Positions 1 through 7,703 of a DNA stretch of 13,581 bases are shown piece by piece. Below the pieces are notes generated by a model. That model saw nothing but the letters and a program-made list of their open reading frames with translations, ran no database searches and had not been told where the DNA came from. The position numbers and the translations under genes were made by a program. How positions within the stretch are numbered: position 1 is the stretch's first letter; the number at the start of each line of letters is the position of its first letter. Where the stretch lies: the NCBI GenBank assembly GCA_018969295.1, contig JAGWYN010000073.1:1-13581 (forward strand). The letters are read 5' to 3'. This DNA is from Chloroflexota bacterium (GTDB taxonomy: Bacteria; Chloroflexota; Anaerolineae; Caldilineales; Caldilineaceae).

Positions 1-2044
1 TGCTAAATTCAGTTTCTGCCCAATATCTGACAAGAACTTCATTTTTACCTGTTGAAAGTCCATGCTTGACTTCCGCAATCGATTCCAGCGGTGATCCAAC
101 CTCAAAAACTGACCTAACTCTCTCACTCACCCAGTACGCAATTGGCGCGCCGGGAATCTTCTTGAAGCCGGCGGCGGAGGCGCGGGCAAGGCGTTCGTTG
201 CGCACCGGGAATTCAAAAGGTTTGCTTTCTTCGTTCAGGTCTTCCAGGCGAACGTACGAGTAATCACCTTTGGCTTCTGGTAGATAGCGATTTAGCCAAA
301 CAGTTGCTGCCGTCCCGAACGCAATACCCATCACCATGTTATCCATGTGGGTCATACACACTATCGTTGATGTCTGGAGCAGTCTTTGCCGAAGAACTTC
401 GTAGGAAGACAGAAACATCCAACTCTGCATTGTAACCATGGCGTTGTATCCGTCTTTGACGATCAGTTCAAACCCACGCTCGATGAACATGGCGAACATA
501 TCGGCCTTGCTATCTGGATACTCCGTCTTTGCGAACGAACTGAGTTCGTCATTCATTGCTTTGCCCAAGTATGGTGGGTTCGCAACGTGAACATAATACT
601 TCCGCGCCAGGTACGCCATCTGCGCCAGCACGTCGCGCACGCGGTCGTTGAAGCCCTGGGTAAAGAGGTCGTCGCCTTCGTCGATGGCCGCCGTCACCCG
701 CGTGATCTGCGCCGGCGTCAGCTGTGGGCGCAGCAGCGAACCGACCAGGCCGGCTTGGCCCATGCTGTGCAGGTCGTGCAGCAGCGCCTCTTGCACGGGC
801 AGGTCGAGCAGGTTGGCGCCCAGCTTGCGCAGCCAGGCCGTGCTGCTCAACTCCTGCACCGTGAAGTGGACGCTGTGCAGCACGCAGATGTTGGGCCGCA
901 CCCCGCGCCGGAAAAAACGACGGTCATAGCGCCGCGCCTTCATGGTCAGCGCAAAGGCCGCCAGCGCCGCCGAACGCGCGTCGATTTCCATGCCGTAGAG
1001 ATTCTTTTCCAGGATCAGCCGCGGGATGTCGGGCGGGTTGTAGCCTTCTTCCTCGTAGATGGCGTAGAGCAGGTCGAAGGCATAGAGCAGCATGTGGCCG
1101 GAGCCGGCCGCGCTGTCGCCAACGCGCAATTCCTCCGGCGAGCGTACGGACACGATATATCGTGTCCTTTCCGCGTCGGCGGGGTGCTGGTCTGGGTGGA
1201 CACGATGTATCGTGTCCGTACGCGGTGCGTCGTCTTGCGGCGCGATGTGGTATTCCATGCGCTCCGTCAGCCGCGACTGCGGCCGGTTCGCCATCCACAG
1301 CCGGCCCAGCGAGTTGTCGACCAGGAAGCGCACGATCCAGTCCGGCGTGTAGAGCGAGGTTTTGGCCGGCAGTTCGTCTGGCTCAACCTTGCCGCCCGCC
1401 TTGACCTTCTCGTCCACCGCCTCCTTTTTTTCGGCGATGTAGAACTGGTAGAGCCAGCCGATCACCTCCTCATCCTGGCAGGCGTCGGGGGTCAGCGCAT
1501 CCCGCACCGCCTGCAAGATCGACCCTTCCGAGAGCAGGTCGTCGGGCATGAGCAGTTCAGTGTAGTCGGCAATCGGCTCGAAGAGGAAGGGCATCGCGCC
1601 GTGATAGCCGTTGCACGCACCTACCAGCAGCAGGCGATAGGCTTCCTGCTGCGGCTCGCGCGCCGGCAGCCGTCCGCCCAGCAGATCGAAGACGCGCTGG
1701 CGATCCACCGGCAGGGCATCGTCGATGTGGCCCTGCTTGGCCTCTTGCAACAGCTCCGGCTGCGTGAAGCCCTCTGCCGGCGAGACGACGCCCAGCGCGG
1801 TGTAGTGGTTCACGTCCATAAAGCGCAGCGCGCAGAAGCGGTTGAACCAGGTGTAGGCCACCCGCTCCACCACGGCCGCGCGGGAGGTCGCCTTGATTTC
1901 GTCCTTGAGTTTCTGCACGGCCGCGGCGTGCTCGCGCAGTTCGGCGCTGTCCGTGCGCAGGACGCGCTCCAGCCGCGCGGCCACTTGTTCGTGCAGTTGG
2001 CGCCGGGCGGAGCGGGCGAAACGTTCGAGTGTACGTGTGTCCAT
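1..2044 (-). CDS. pglX: BREX type 1 adenine-specific DNA methyltransferase PglX (partial, 3' end beyond the window)
   Basis: The minus strand from ATG 2044-2042 stays open for 681 codons to the window edge. In BREX type 1, PglX is the N6-adenine methyltransferase that marks the host's non-palindromic sites and is needed for phage exclusion. Seen: an N-terminal helical region (about 1-230); a SLYTPDWIVRFLVDNSLG stretch (230-247); SAM motif I as VGDSAAGSGHML (308-319), where relatives usually have DPACGSGH; an NLYGMEID motif (348-355); catalytic motif IV as NPPY (489-492) in VANPPYLGKAMND; then the start of the target-recognition half. Family full length is about 1,100-1,250 residues, so roughly half is missing. 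An in-frame TAA lies nine bases before the ATG, which fixes this start, but the ribosome-binding site (AGAAAGA) is weak. Residues 274-301 are encoded by an inserted REP inverted pair. GC falls sharply at about base 600. Identity is secure; whether the variant enzyme is active is not shown. Confidence 0.93.
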   Translation of the reverse strand, partial: MDTRTLERFARSARRQLHEQVAARLERVLRTDSAELREHAAAVQKLKDEIKATSRAAVVERVAYTWFNRFCALRFMDVNHYTALGVVSPAEGFTQPELLQEAKQGHIDDALPVDRQRVFDLLGGRLPAREPQQEAYRLLLVGACNGYHGAMPFLFEPIADYTELLMPDDLLSEGSILQAVRDALTPDACQDEEVIGWLYQFYIAEKKEAVDEKVKAGGKVEPDELPAKTSLYTPDWIVRFLVDNSLGRLWMANRPQSRLTERMEYHIAPQDDAPRTDTIHRVHPDQHPADAERTRYIVSVRSPEELRVGDSAAGSGHMLLYAFDLLYAIYEEEGYNPPDIPRLILEKNLYGMEIDARSAALAAFALTMKARRYDRRFFRRGVRPNICVLHSVHFTVQELSSTAWLRKLGANLLDLPVQEALLHDLHSMGQAGLVGSLLRPQLTPAQITRVTAAIDEGDDLFTQGFNDRVRDVLAQMAYLARKYYVHVANPPYLGKAMNDELSSFAKTEYPDSKADMFAMFIERGFELIVKDGYNAMVTMQSWMFLSSYEVLRQRLLQTSTIVCMTHMDNMVMGIAFGTAATVWLNRYLPEAKGDYSYVRLEDLNEESKPFEFPVRNERLARASAAGFKKIPGAPIAYWVSERVRSVFEVGSPLESIAEVKHGLSTGKNEVLVRYWAETEFS
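1142..1223. repeat. REPIN: inverted pair of REP palindromes inside pglX
   Basis: Two copies of a 20-base palindrome lie at 1148-1167 (ggacacgatatatcgtgtcc, perfect) and 1198-1217 (one central mismatch), separated by 30 bases. Each carries an outward tag, gcgtacgg on the left and ccgtacgc on the right, so the whole 82-base unit is an inverted repeat. The same palindrome with the same GTACG tag occurs once more at 2110-2134, beside a RAYT transposase gene. Two REPs in opposite orientation are the known form in which RAYT systems spread (REPIN/BIME). It lies in the coding part of pglX and keeps the frame open on the minus strand. Confidence 0.88.
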
Positions 2045-2090
2045 GATTGATTATCTTTCTGTTGCCAGCGGATTCCTTGCATCCAGGTTG

Positions 2091-2157
2091 CCCCCGCTTT
2101 TGCAGGGAAGGACACGAGATATCGTGTCCGTACGACCGGCCGATCCCCCGCTTTTGC
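2091..2157. repeat. 13-base direct repeats flanking the solo REP
   Basis: cccccgcttttgc occurs at 2091-2103 and again at 2145-2157, one on each side of the REP palindrome, with 41 bases between them. The right copy ends four bases from the RAYT stop codon. They could be a target duplication, part of the RAYT element's end, or the remains of a second REP-related unit. Which of these is correct cannot be told from one copy. Confidence 0.7.
2110..2134 (-). repeat. Solo REP palindrome downstream of the RAYT gene
   Basis: The sequence ggacacgagatatcgtgtcc (one mismatch from a perfect palindrome) is followed on the plus strand by gtacg. On the minus strand the tag therefore precedes the hairpin, as in the right arm of the REPIN in pglX. 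RAYT genes are characteristically flanked by REPs of the type they mobilise, so this position, 26 bases past the RAYT stop, ties gene and palindrome together. It lies in the gap of about 116 bases before pglX. Confidence 0.85.
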
Positions 2158-2160
2158 GCA

Positions 2161-2715
2161 TCACCAGCGATTGAACCGATTCGGCGGCGCCTTCGGATGA
2201 AGCTGATCTTCAATCCATCGAGCCGGGTTATTGCGAATATAGTCGCGGATGCGCGCAAGATCGGCTTCGTCCCGGATGATGTGATCCCAGAACCGCCCGT
2301 GCCACAGCCGCGCATCAGGTGGGAATAGCCCCTGTTCGCGTGCGATGCGCGTGACAGCAGCTTTGTAGGTATTCACAATCGTCGACACCGATCCCTTGAT
2401 CGATTCGCCAAACTTGCGCGGCTGGTCAGGCAACACACCGTCCGGTCGCTCGACAATCTCGATAATACCATGACCGTGATTGGGCATGATCACAAATACG
2501 TCGAGTTGCACATGGTGATGGTGCTCCGGGATGGCGCGCCAACAATCATGGGCAATCTGCCCTACCGGATTGAGCACCATTTGCTGTGCAGCTATGCGCC
2601 CGAAATACTTATGACCCTTCGCCGCGCAGAACGTCACAAAATACGCGCCTGGCTGCGTGTAATCATAGCCTGCATATCGAATCGTGCGCCGGACATGAAT
2701 CATCGGGGGTTCCAT
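2161..2715 (-). CDS. REP-associated tyrosine transposase (RAYT, Y1/HUH family)
   Basis: This 184-residue protein is of the IS200/IS605-like Y1 transposase family, in the RAYT branch that processes REP palindromes as single-stranded DNA. Seen: an opening YDYTQPGAYFVTFCA (17-31); the metal-binding HUH pair as H80-G-H82 in VIMPNHGHGIIEI; the candidate nucleophile Tyr117 in NTYKAAVTR; and the family's closing block DHIIRDEADLARIRDYIRNN (144-163). All key residues are present and the length is normal, so it looks intact. It sits 23 bases after the brxC stop, on the operon strand, behind AAAGGAGG eight bases from the ATG. The N-terminus reads MEPPMIHVRR; Met5 may be the element's own start, with the first four codons borrowed from the insertion site. 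It is not a normal BREX gene. A domesticated role cannot be excluded. Confidence 0.88.
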   Translation of the reverse strand: MEPPMIHVRRTIRYAGYDYTQPGAYFVTFCAAKGHKYFGRIAAQQMVLNPVGQIAHDCWRAIPEHHHHVQLDVFVIMPNHGHGIIEIVERPDGVLPDQPRKFGESIKGSVSTIVNTYKAAVTRIAREQGLFPPDARLWHGRFWDHIIRDEADLARIRDYIRNNPARWIEDQLHPKAPPNRFNRW

Positions 2716-2733
2716 TAATCAGCCTCCTTTACC
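2716..2733 (-). promoter_or_regulatory. Strong Shine-Dalgarno for the RAYT gene, perhaps originally that of pglX
   Basis: Read on the minus strand the gap holds AAAGGAGGCTGATTA directly before ATG. This is the best ribosome-binding site on the BREX strand of the window. pglX, now about 670 bases further on, has only AGAAAGA. Both starts read ATGGA. That is compatible with the RAYT insertion having captured the old pglX initiation region, but this is inference. Confidence 0.65.
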
Positions 2734-2738
2734 TATAC

Positions 2739-5700
2739 CTACACCTGCACCCGCTTCCCCGCCTCGATTACCGTCATCATGGCCGCCTTCAGCGCGGCGA
2801 GATATGCATCCACATCGGCTTCGTCGGCCAGCCAGGCCTTGTCAAACACCACCGTCAGCGCCGCTTGCGTCACGTACTCGACGCGCGGTTCGCTGACCTG
2901 CCGCTTGCCAGCCGTGTAATCCTGTTGGCCGTCAACGACCGGGGCCGCCGGGCGTCGCGCCTGTGCGCTCCACGCTGCCATCTGCGCAAGATGCTTGCTG
3001 TAGTCATCACTGTCAAAGCGACGCAGCGTGTCACGGACGACGGCGACCAGCGTCTGCCGTTCGATTGTCCGCTTCAGTTCGTCAAAGGGCCGCCGCAACT
3101 CTGCCTGTTGGACCACTGTCAGGTCAGCATACTCAGCCATGCTGGCCAACCGCTCCCAGCGTTCGTCCACTTTGTTGCCAGCAGCAGTTCGCTCCAAGCG
3201 AACGCAGGCATTCACCTTCACCTGCAGCGCGTCCAGCAGCGTTTTCGCCCGCGTCATCTGGCTCCCTGCAAAGCAGGCCGGATCATCCAGAATGGCCTGC
3301 AACTGCTGCGCCTCGCTGCCGTCCACGTAAGGGAGGTTGGGTTCCTGTGCAGCCAGAGAGCGGCGGGCTTCCCCATAGATCTGCTTCTGGGAACCACGCA
3401 TGAAGCGCCGAATCGGGTCGAGCACCTTTTCTTTGGCGTCGAACAGGCCGTCCGCATGCTCGCTCAGATCGGTGAGATAAAATGCGTACGGTTTGCCCGT
3501 CACTGCCTGCACCCGCACGGCCGGCTCCGCCAATGCGCTCAGGAACGGGAAAGTGGCAACTTCACCGTGCAACTGGACGATCTCCTGCTGCAAAGTCAGG
3601 AAAGCAGCTGCCGTCTCCTGGCCCAGCGCCTTCGCCTCATTGGCGTGCGGCGGTCCGTCGAAGAAATCGGCATAGAACTCCTTCAAACGGCGCACTTGTG
3701 CTGCCGTGAAGTCGATCTGGGGATCCAGCAGCACATTGTCGAATCCCCGCGTGTTGCGCAGCGCATGTTCCAGCGTCTGATTCTCCAAGAGCGTGCCGTC
3801 GCGGCGCGCTTCGACCTTGCCGCGGGCGCAGAGTCTGGCCAGCGTGCACTGAATTGCGGCCAGATACCAACCGTAGGGCTTGCGCTCAAAGCGGTTGACC
3901 AGCGCTTGCAGCGTGGTGCGCAGCCCGCTGCGCTGATTGCCCTGAATCAAGGCAAGCAACTCCGCTTCGGCTTCCCCCACAGTGGCACTGTCGTCGCCGT
4001 AGAGGGTCACTTCCGGGCGCAGATAGCGCCCGATGTCGTTTTCGCTGTAGGGGAGACCGCGCAGCATACGCAGGTTGGGATAGGTGCGCACCAGCAGTTC
4101 GTGAAAGCCGCGCACGAGCCGCGCCTGCGCTTCCATGCCGCCGATCTCCAGTTCCTGGCCATCGACCACCAGCGTAGCCAGCCTCACCTGTTCCGCCGCC
4201 AGCTTGCGCAGCGCAGCGTAGCGCTCGTTGTTCTGAACCTGTTTGTCGCTCAGGATGCGCCGCACCGACTCCTGCTGCGCCGTTGCGCTGTTCTGGCGGA
4301 TGTACTTGTCGGTGCGCTTGTAGAGCAGCAGGTCACGCAGAAAGCGGTCGTTGGGCGGCAAGATGACCAGCAACTCGTCGCGGCCCATGGCGTGGGCGCG
4401 GAGCACGGTCGGGTCACCGGCATGTTCGTGGAATGGGCTGATCAGGTGAATCGCCAGTTCGTAGTCGCGGCCCATCAGACGCTCGTCGATCCGGCGCGCA
4501 AAGGGATAATCCTGGTTGTTCTCGTCGTAGCGGATCTTGCGCTCTTTCAAAATCGCATCGAAGAACAGTTTCTCCAGTTCGTCGGTCACAGCGTCGGTCG
4601 CAATCTCGGTGTTCTTGATCTCCTCCTGGACATCCTTCTCCTCGTTGGTGAGGTATTCGTACAGTTCCCCGTGGCGCTGGACATAGGTCTGCTGTTCAAG
4701 CAGATTGAGCGCCTCTTCCAGACGGGCGCGCAGCGCCGGCAAGTCAGCGTCGAAGCTGGGCAGCATCAGCACAGTCAGGTTGCGCAGCGTGGCCTTGAAC
4801 TCGCGCACATACTTCACCAGAAAAAGCGCCTTCAGCACCCGGACAGCAAAAGGGTTGTCCAGATGGCGTTCGGCGGTCAGAATGGAACTCTGGGTCTGCG
4901 CCTTCAGGGCGCTGCGGATGCCTTCAAACATCAGGTTGAAGGTCGCCAGTTCACCCACCGGTCGTTCGCCCACCTGGATGGCCACCTGCTGAAAGACTGC
5001 CAACATGGAGCGTTCGCCCACCGAGCGATGGCGGCCTTCAAAGGCGTTGTGCTGCGATAGGTTGCGGATCGCAGATTGGAAGAGCGCAAACTGGTAGGGC
5101 ATGAACGGGTAGGTGTGAATAAACTCGTCGCGGTCGCGAAAATTGCGATAACTCTGCGACCCGTCGGCAAAATCAAAGAGGGTCTTGAAATTATTGTGCT
5201 CCCGGACATAGACGTCGGTCAGACGGTCGATGCCCTCGTCGTTTTTGAGCAGCAGGCGTCTCCGGATCACTTCGGCCACATCGGCGCTGGTCAGCTTCAT
5301 GCGCAGGGCAAAGCGCGCCTGAATCTTGGTAAAGTCGTTCCCTTTCTGGCTGCTCATTTCGCCGATGACTTGGTTCATGTCCTCTTGCGCTGTGACCACG
5401 AGCCAGGCCCGCCCACGACTCTTGGTGGCAAGGCTCTCGGCAATGGTTTGCAGGTTGGTCATCAGTTTGACGTTGTCGGCAATATACTGGCCGATCTCGT
5501 CCACAAAAAAGTTGAGACGAAAGTCGCCGCCCTGGCGCTGGATATAGGCGTCGACCTGGCCAGCGAAATCCTCGATGGACATCTTGTACTGGGCACGGTA
5601 TTTGTCCAGGATGCCCGCAGCGTTGGCCGGCGCGGTGCCAGTGGCTTCGGCATAGGCGGCGGCGATGTTGTGCCCTTCAAGCAGCGCCTGTTCGCGTCCT

Positions 5701-6269
5701 GTTTCCCAGGCAAGGCCAGAAATGGCGCGGTACGCCTGCTTGAAGGCCACGTAGTGCCCACGGTCGTCCAGGTCACGCTCGAATTGGGCAACGTGCCCCT
5801 GCTTGCCGTAGTAGCCGCACATCTCGTCGAAGACCTTGACGAACACAGCCAACAGCGCGTCGATCTGTGTCTTGCTGATCACATCCGCCTTCTGGTCGAT
5901 GTTGAAAAGGATGCTCTTGGCCAGAATGGCGGCCGCTCGCTTGAGATCGCCGCGCAAAATCTCGTTGTCTCCACACTTTTCAAGAAACAGATCAAGCACC
6001 GGCCGACCATCGATCCTGCGGTTTTCAAGCAGCAGAGCCAGCATCTTGAGTAAATGCGACTTGCCAGAGCCAAAAAAGCCTGAGATCCACACGCCATTCG
6101 TGCCAACATAGCGGGTGTAGGCAGCAAGGAATTCCTCCAGCTGTTTGGCGACCTCATTGGTCAGCACATATTCCTCAACCTCAATGCGCAGGCTGGCCTC
6201 GTCATCGGCCTTGATGACGCCTTCGATGGGACGATTGATTGACTTGGCAAAAATGGCGGACATCGTCAT
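2739..6269 (-). CDS. brxC: BREX P-loop ATPase BrxC
   Basis: This 1,176-residue protein has the full length expected for BrxC (formerly PglY-like, about 1,200), the large ATPase of BREX type 1. Seen: the N-terminal signature SIFAKSINRPIEGVIKADD-like stretch (MSAIFAKSINRPIEGV, 3-18); Walker A as GFFGSGKS (64-71); Walker B as LNFFVDEIGQ (252-261); and a sensor-like VVTAQEDMNQ (291-300) followed by SSQKGNDFTKIQARF. The rest is long, helical and rich in charged residues, without membrane segments. Start: ATGA overlaps the brxB stop (6266-6269), so translation is coupled; the second Met (codon 3) is an alternative. BrxC is thought to work in the cytoplasm with BrxB, PglX and PglZ in an ATP-dependent defence complex, though its exact step is not settled. 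No frame breaks were found. Confidence 0.96.
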   Translation of the reverse strand: MTMSAIFAKSINRPIEGVIKADDEASLRIEVEEYVLTNEVAKQLEEFLAAYTRYVGTNGVWISGFFGSGKSHLLKMLALLLENRRIDGRPVLDLFLEKCGDNEILRGDLKRAAAILAKSILFNIDQKADVISKTQIDALLAVFVKVFDEMCGYYGKQGHVAQFERDLDDRGHYVAFKQAYRAISGLAWETGREQALLEGHNIAAAYAEATGTAPANAAGILDKYRAQYKMSIEDFAGQVDAYIQRQGGDFRLNFFVDEIGQYIADNVKLMTNLQTIAESLATKSRGRAWLVVTAQEDMNQVIGEMSSQKGNDFTKIQARFALRMKLTSADVAEVIRRRLLLKNDEGIDRLTDVYVREHNNFKTLFDFADGSQSYRNFRDRDEFIHTYPFMPYQFALFQSAIRNLSQHNAFEGRHRSVGERSMLAVFQQVAIQVGERPVGELATFNLMFEGIRSALKAQTQSSILTAERHLDNPFAVRVLKALFLVKYVREFKATLRNLTVLMLPSFDADLPALRARLEEALNLLEQQTYVQRHGELYEYLTNEEKDVQEEIKNTEIATDAVTDELEKLFFDAILKERKIRYDENNQDYPFARRIDERLMGRDYELAIHLISPFHEHAGDPTVLRAHAMGRDELLVILPPNDRFLRDLLLYKRTDKYIRQNSATAQQESVRRILSDKQVQNNERYAALRKLAAEQVRLATLVVDGQELEIGGMEAQARLVRGFHELLVRTYPNLRMLRGLPYSENDIGRYLRPEVTLYGDDSATVGEAEAELLALIQGNQRSGLRTTLQALVNRFERKPYGWYLAAIQCTLARLCARGKVEARRDGTLLENQTLEHALRNTRGFDNVLLDPQIDFTAAQVRRLKEFYADFFDGPPHANEAKALGQETAAAFLTLQQEIVQLHGEVATFPFLSALAEPAVRVQAVTGKPYAFYLTDLSEHADGLFDAKEKVLDPIRRFMRGSQKQIYGEARRSLAAQEPNLPYVDGSEAQQLQAILDDPACFAGSQMTRAKTLLDALQVKVNACVRLERTAAGNKVDERWERLASMAEYADLTVVQQAELRRPFDELKRTIERQTLVAVVRDTLRRFDSDDYSKHLAQMAAWSAQARRPAAPVVDGQQDYTAGKRQVSEPRVEYVTQAALTVVFDKAWLADEADVDAYLAALKAAMMTVIEAGKRVQV

Positions 6270-6895
6270 AGGGGGTACACCTCGACATGGAAAATGTTGA
6301 AAGCCCGATAATACTTGTCATCGTGCAACCGCCCAAAGAGATCGAGCGAAGCGCCAGCCTCCAAAGACTGCGTATAGGTGCCCGGAAAAAACATGACGGT
6401 CGGCCGATCTTTGGCGGTACTCTGCAGGTTGTTCAGAACATTGTGCGAGCGAATATACGGAAAAACTTCGCCCACACCGCTGATAAACAGCACATCGAAG
6501 TCGCACGCCCGCATCTTTGCAGCAATTGCAGGAACGACGTGCCGCTCTGGGTCCAATACACCTTGCAGCAGTTCCTTTAATTCCTCTTTGGACACAGTGG
6601 GTTCGATCTGGAGCAGCCGTTCCCAGATTCCGCGCTGCTGCAGCAGCTCAATACACAGGTCGTAGAGATTGACGACCAGGACCCGCACCCCCTGCTGCTC
6701 CAATCGACTGGCGAGTTGGCGCTCCATCTTCGCCATCACGACTGCTTCGTTGGCCGGATACGGGCAGATAAAGAATGGCACCTCGTTGCCCAGCCCTTGC
6801 ATTTTCAGGAAGCGCTCGCTGCTGATCAGTTTCAGCAGGTGGGCAAAGCGTTCCTGTGTTGTCAGGCTGCCGACATCGCCGATCATTGGGTCCAT
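6266..6895 (-). CDS. brxB: BREX protein BrxB (DUF1788)
   Basis: This 209-residue protein matches the DUF1788 family, which is found almost only in BREX loci. Seen: the conserved opening (ERFAHLLKLISSERFLKMQG, 16-35); FFICPYPANE (41-50); a central FDVLFISGVGEVFPYIRSH block; MFFPGTYTQ; and the closing FGRLHDDKYYRAFNI, typical of the family. Its molecular role is not established; it is required in studied systems and is proposed to bridge BrxC and other components. It overlaps brxA by 13 bases with the ATG at 6895. Met4 at 6886 makes a four-base ATGA overlap with the brxA stop and is an equally good start. Its own stop overlaps the brxC start. Confidence 0.95.
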   Translation of the reverse strand: MDPMIGDVGSLTTQERFAHLLKLISSERFLKMQGLGNEVPFFICPYPANEAVVMAKMERQLASRLEQQGVRVLVVNLYDLCIELLQQRGIWERLLQIEPTVSKEELKELLQGVLDPERHVVPAIAAKMRACDFDVLFISGVGEVFPYIRSHNVLNNLQSTAKDRPTVMFFPGTYTQSLEAGASLDLFGRLHDDKYYRAFNIFHVEVYPL

Positions 6896-7506
6896 TGCAT
6901 CACATCCAGTTCCGTGACCGGAAATACGGCAAAGTGCGCAGGGTCGTCGCCCCGAATTGCATCCACCAGGCGGGCCGAAAGCAAGGCGGGTAGGATCCGT
7001 TGGTCGCCGGAGAGCAACCCTGCCTCACGCATCATCTTGAACACGATTTGTCGTTGCTTGTCGCGTGTCGCTGATGTCACTCGCGCTACCTCGGTATGCC
7101 ACTCGGCTCTGCCGTTGAAGAAGACAGTATAGTCTTCGTAGGTCAGATGAAGGTCAAGGTGCAAAAATTTCTCGCGCATCGTCTCCACAGCAAAATCGTA
7201 GATGAAGCGATATCGCTTGCAGACGGCCAGCCAGAGTACCTGGCTTTGTTCTTGCTGCGATCCGTCAAGGACGATCTCCAGTTCGGGGGTCGTGAGTTGT
7301 TTCAGTCGCGAAGTCACCTCGCGGCAGATTCGCTGTGAGGCGTTGCAGGTTCGCATCTGCAAGCGATTGCCCGCAACAACCCTGTCTCGAACGGCACCCC
7401 AATCGGCGAGTTCGCTGAAGATCTTGGCAACCGTGATTGACTCGTGGCTTAGCAACGCGCCGGAAGTAAAAGACATGCTGTAGTAGGGGCTGTCTGTAGA
7501 AACCAT
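6883..7506 (-). CDS. brxA: BREX protein BrxA (DUF1819)
   Basis: This 207-residue protein is of the DUF1819 family, normally the first gene of BREX type 1 operons. Seen: the hallmark YYSMSFTSGALLSHES (8-23); a helical N-terminal half with LADWGAVRDRVVAGNRLQMRT; a KRYRFIYDFAVETMREKF segment (91-108); and a C-terminal half with TRDKQRQIVFKMMREAGLL, of winged-helix character. Structural work on homologues points to DNA binding. The start at ATG 7506 has GAGAG seven bases upstream. It is followed by brxB with a 13-base overlap, so the operon's leading end is here. A promoter candidate lies about 200 bases upstream. Confidence 0.95.
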   Translation of the reverse strand: MVSTDSPYYSMSFTSGALLSHESITVAKIFSELADWGAVRDRVVAGNRLQMRTCNASQRICREVTSRLKQLTTPELEIVLDGSQQEQSQVLWLAVCKRYRFIYDFAVETMREKFLHLDLHLTYEDYTVFFNGRAEWHTEVARVTSATRDKQRQIVFKMMREAGLLSGDQRILPALLSARLVDAIRGDDPAHFAVFPVTELDVMQWTQ

Positions 7507-7703
7507 GATTCTCTCGAAAGACCGCTTCTTCCGGTTGACCTATGGATTGAAAGCGAATCAGGTGTGACTGCGCCGACGGCAATATCTTGCGGCGAGACAA
7601 CTTTTGCCGGTCTCGGGTCAGCTATCTGGCGCCGGCGATGCTGCGCACCGGCTGCCAGGGTGTGGTCGGCCGATGCCAGCCAATGTCTCTAAACGATGGA
7701 ATC

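Noticed and set aside
1..2044. The idea that pglX is broken by the REPIN or by a frameshift
   Set aside because: Codon-by-codon translation from 2044 to base 1 is open and keeps recognisable PglX sequence on both sides of the insert.
386..2050. Long plus-strand open frame of 554 codons
   Set aside because: It is antisense to pglX, whose minus-strand frame has clear PglX motifs. The plus-strand protein is arginine/valine-rich with no family resemblance, an effect of high GC.
1143..2134. A CRISPR-like array made of the three palindromes
   Set aside because: There are only three copies, in mixed orientation and with unequal spacing (30 and about 890 bases). They fit REP/REPIN elements beside a RAYT, not a CRISPR.
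1557..2315. Minus-strand frame of 252 codons joining the RAYT end to pglX
   Set aside because: It is out of frame with both real genes and crosses the REP. The PglX protein is in another minus-strand frame.
2586..5060. Plus-strand open frame of 824 codons
   Set aside because: It is the antisense shadow of brxC. It crosses the brxC-RAYT boundary and has no ribosome-binding site or recognisable domain.
5076..6053. Plus-strand open frame of 325 codons
   Set aside because: It is also antisense to brxC; its apparent regularity mirrors BrxC codons.
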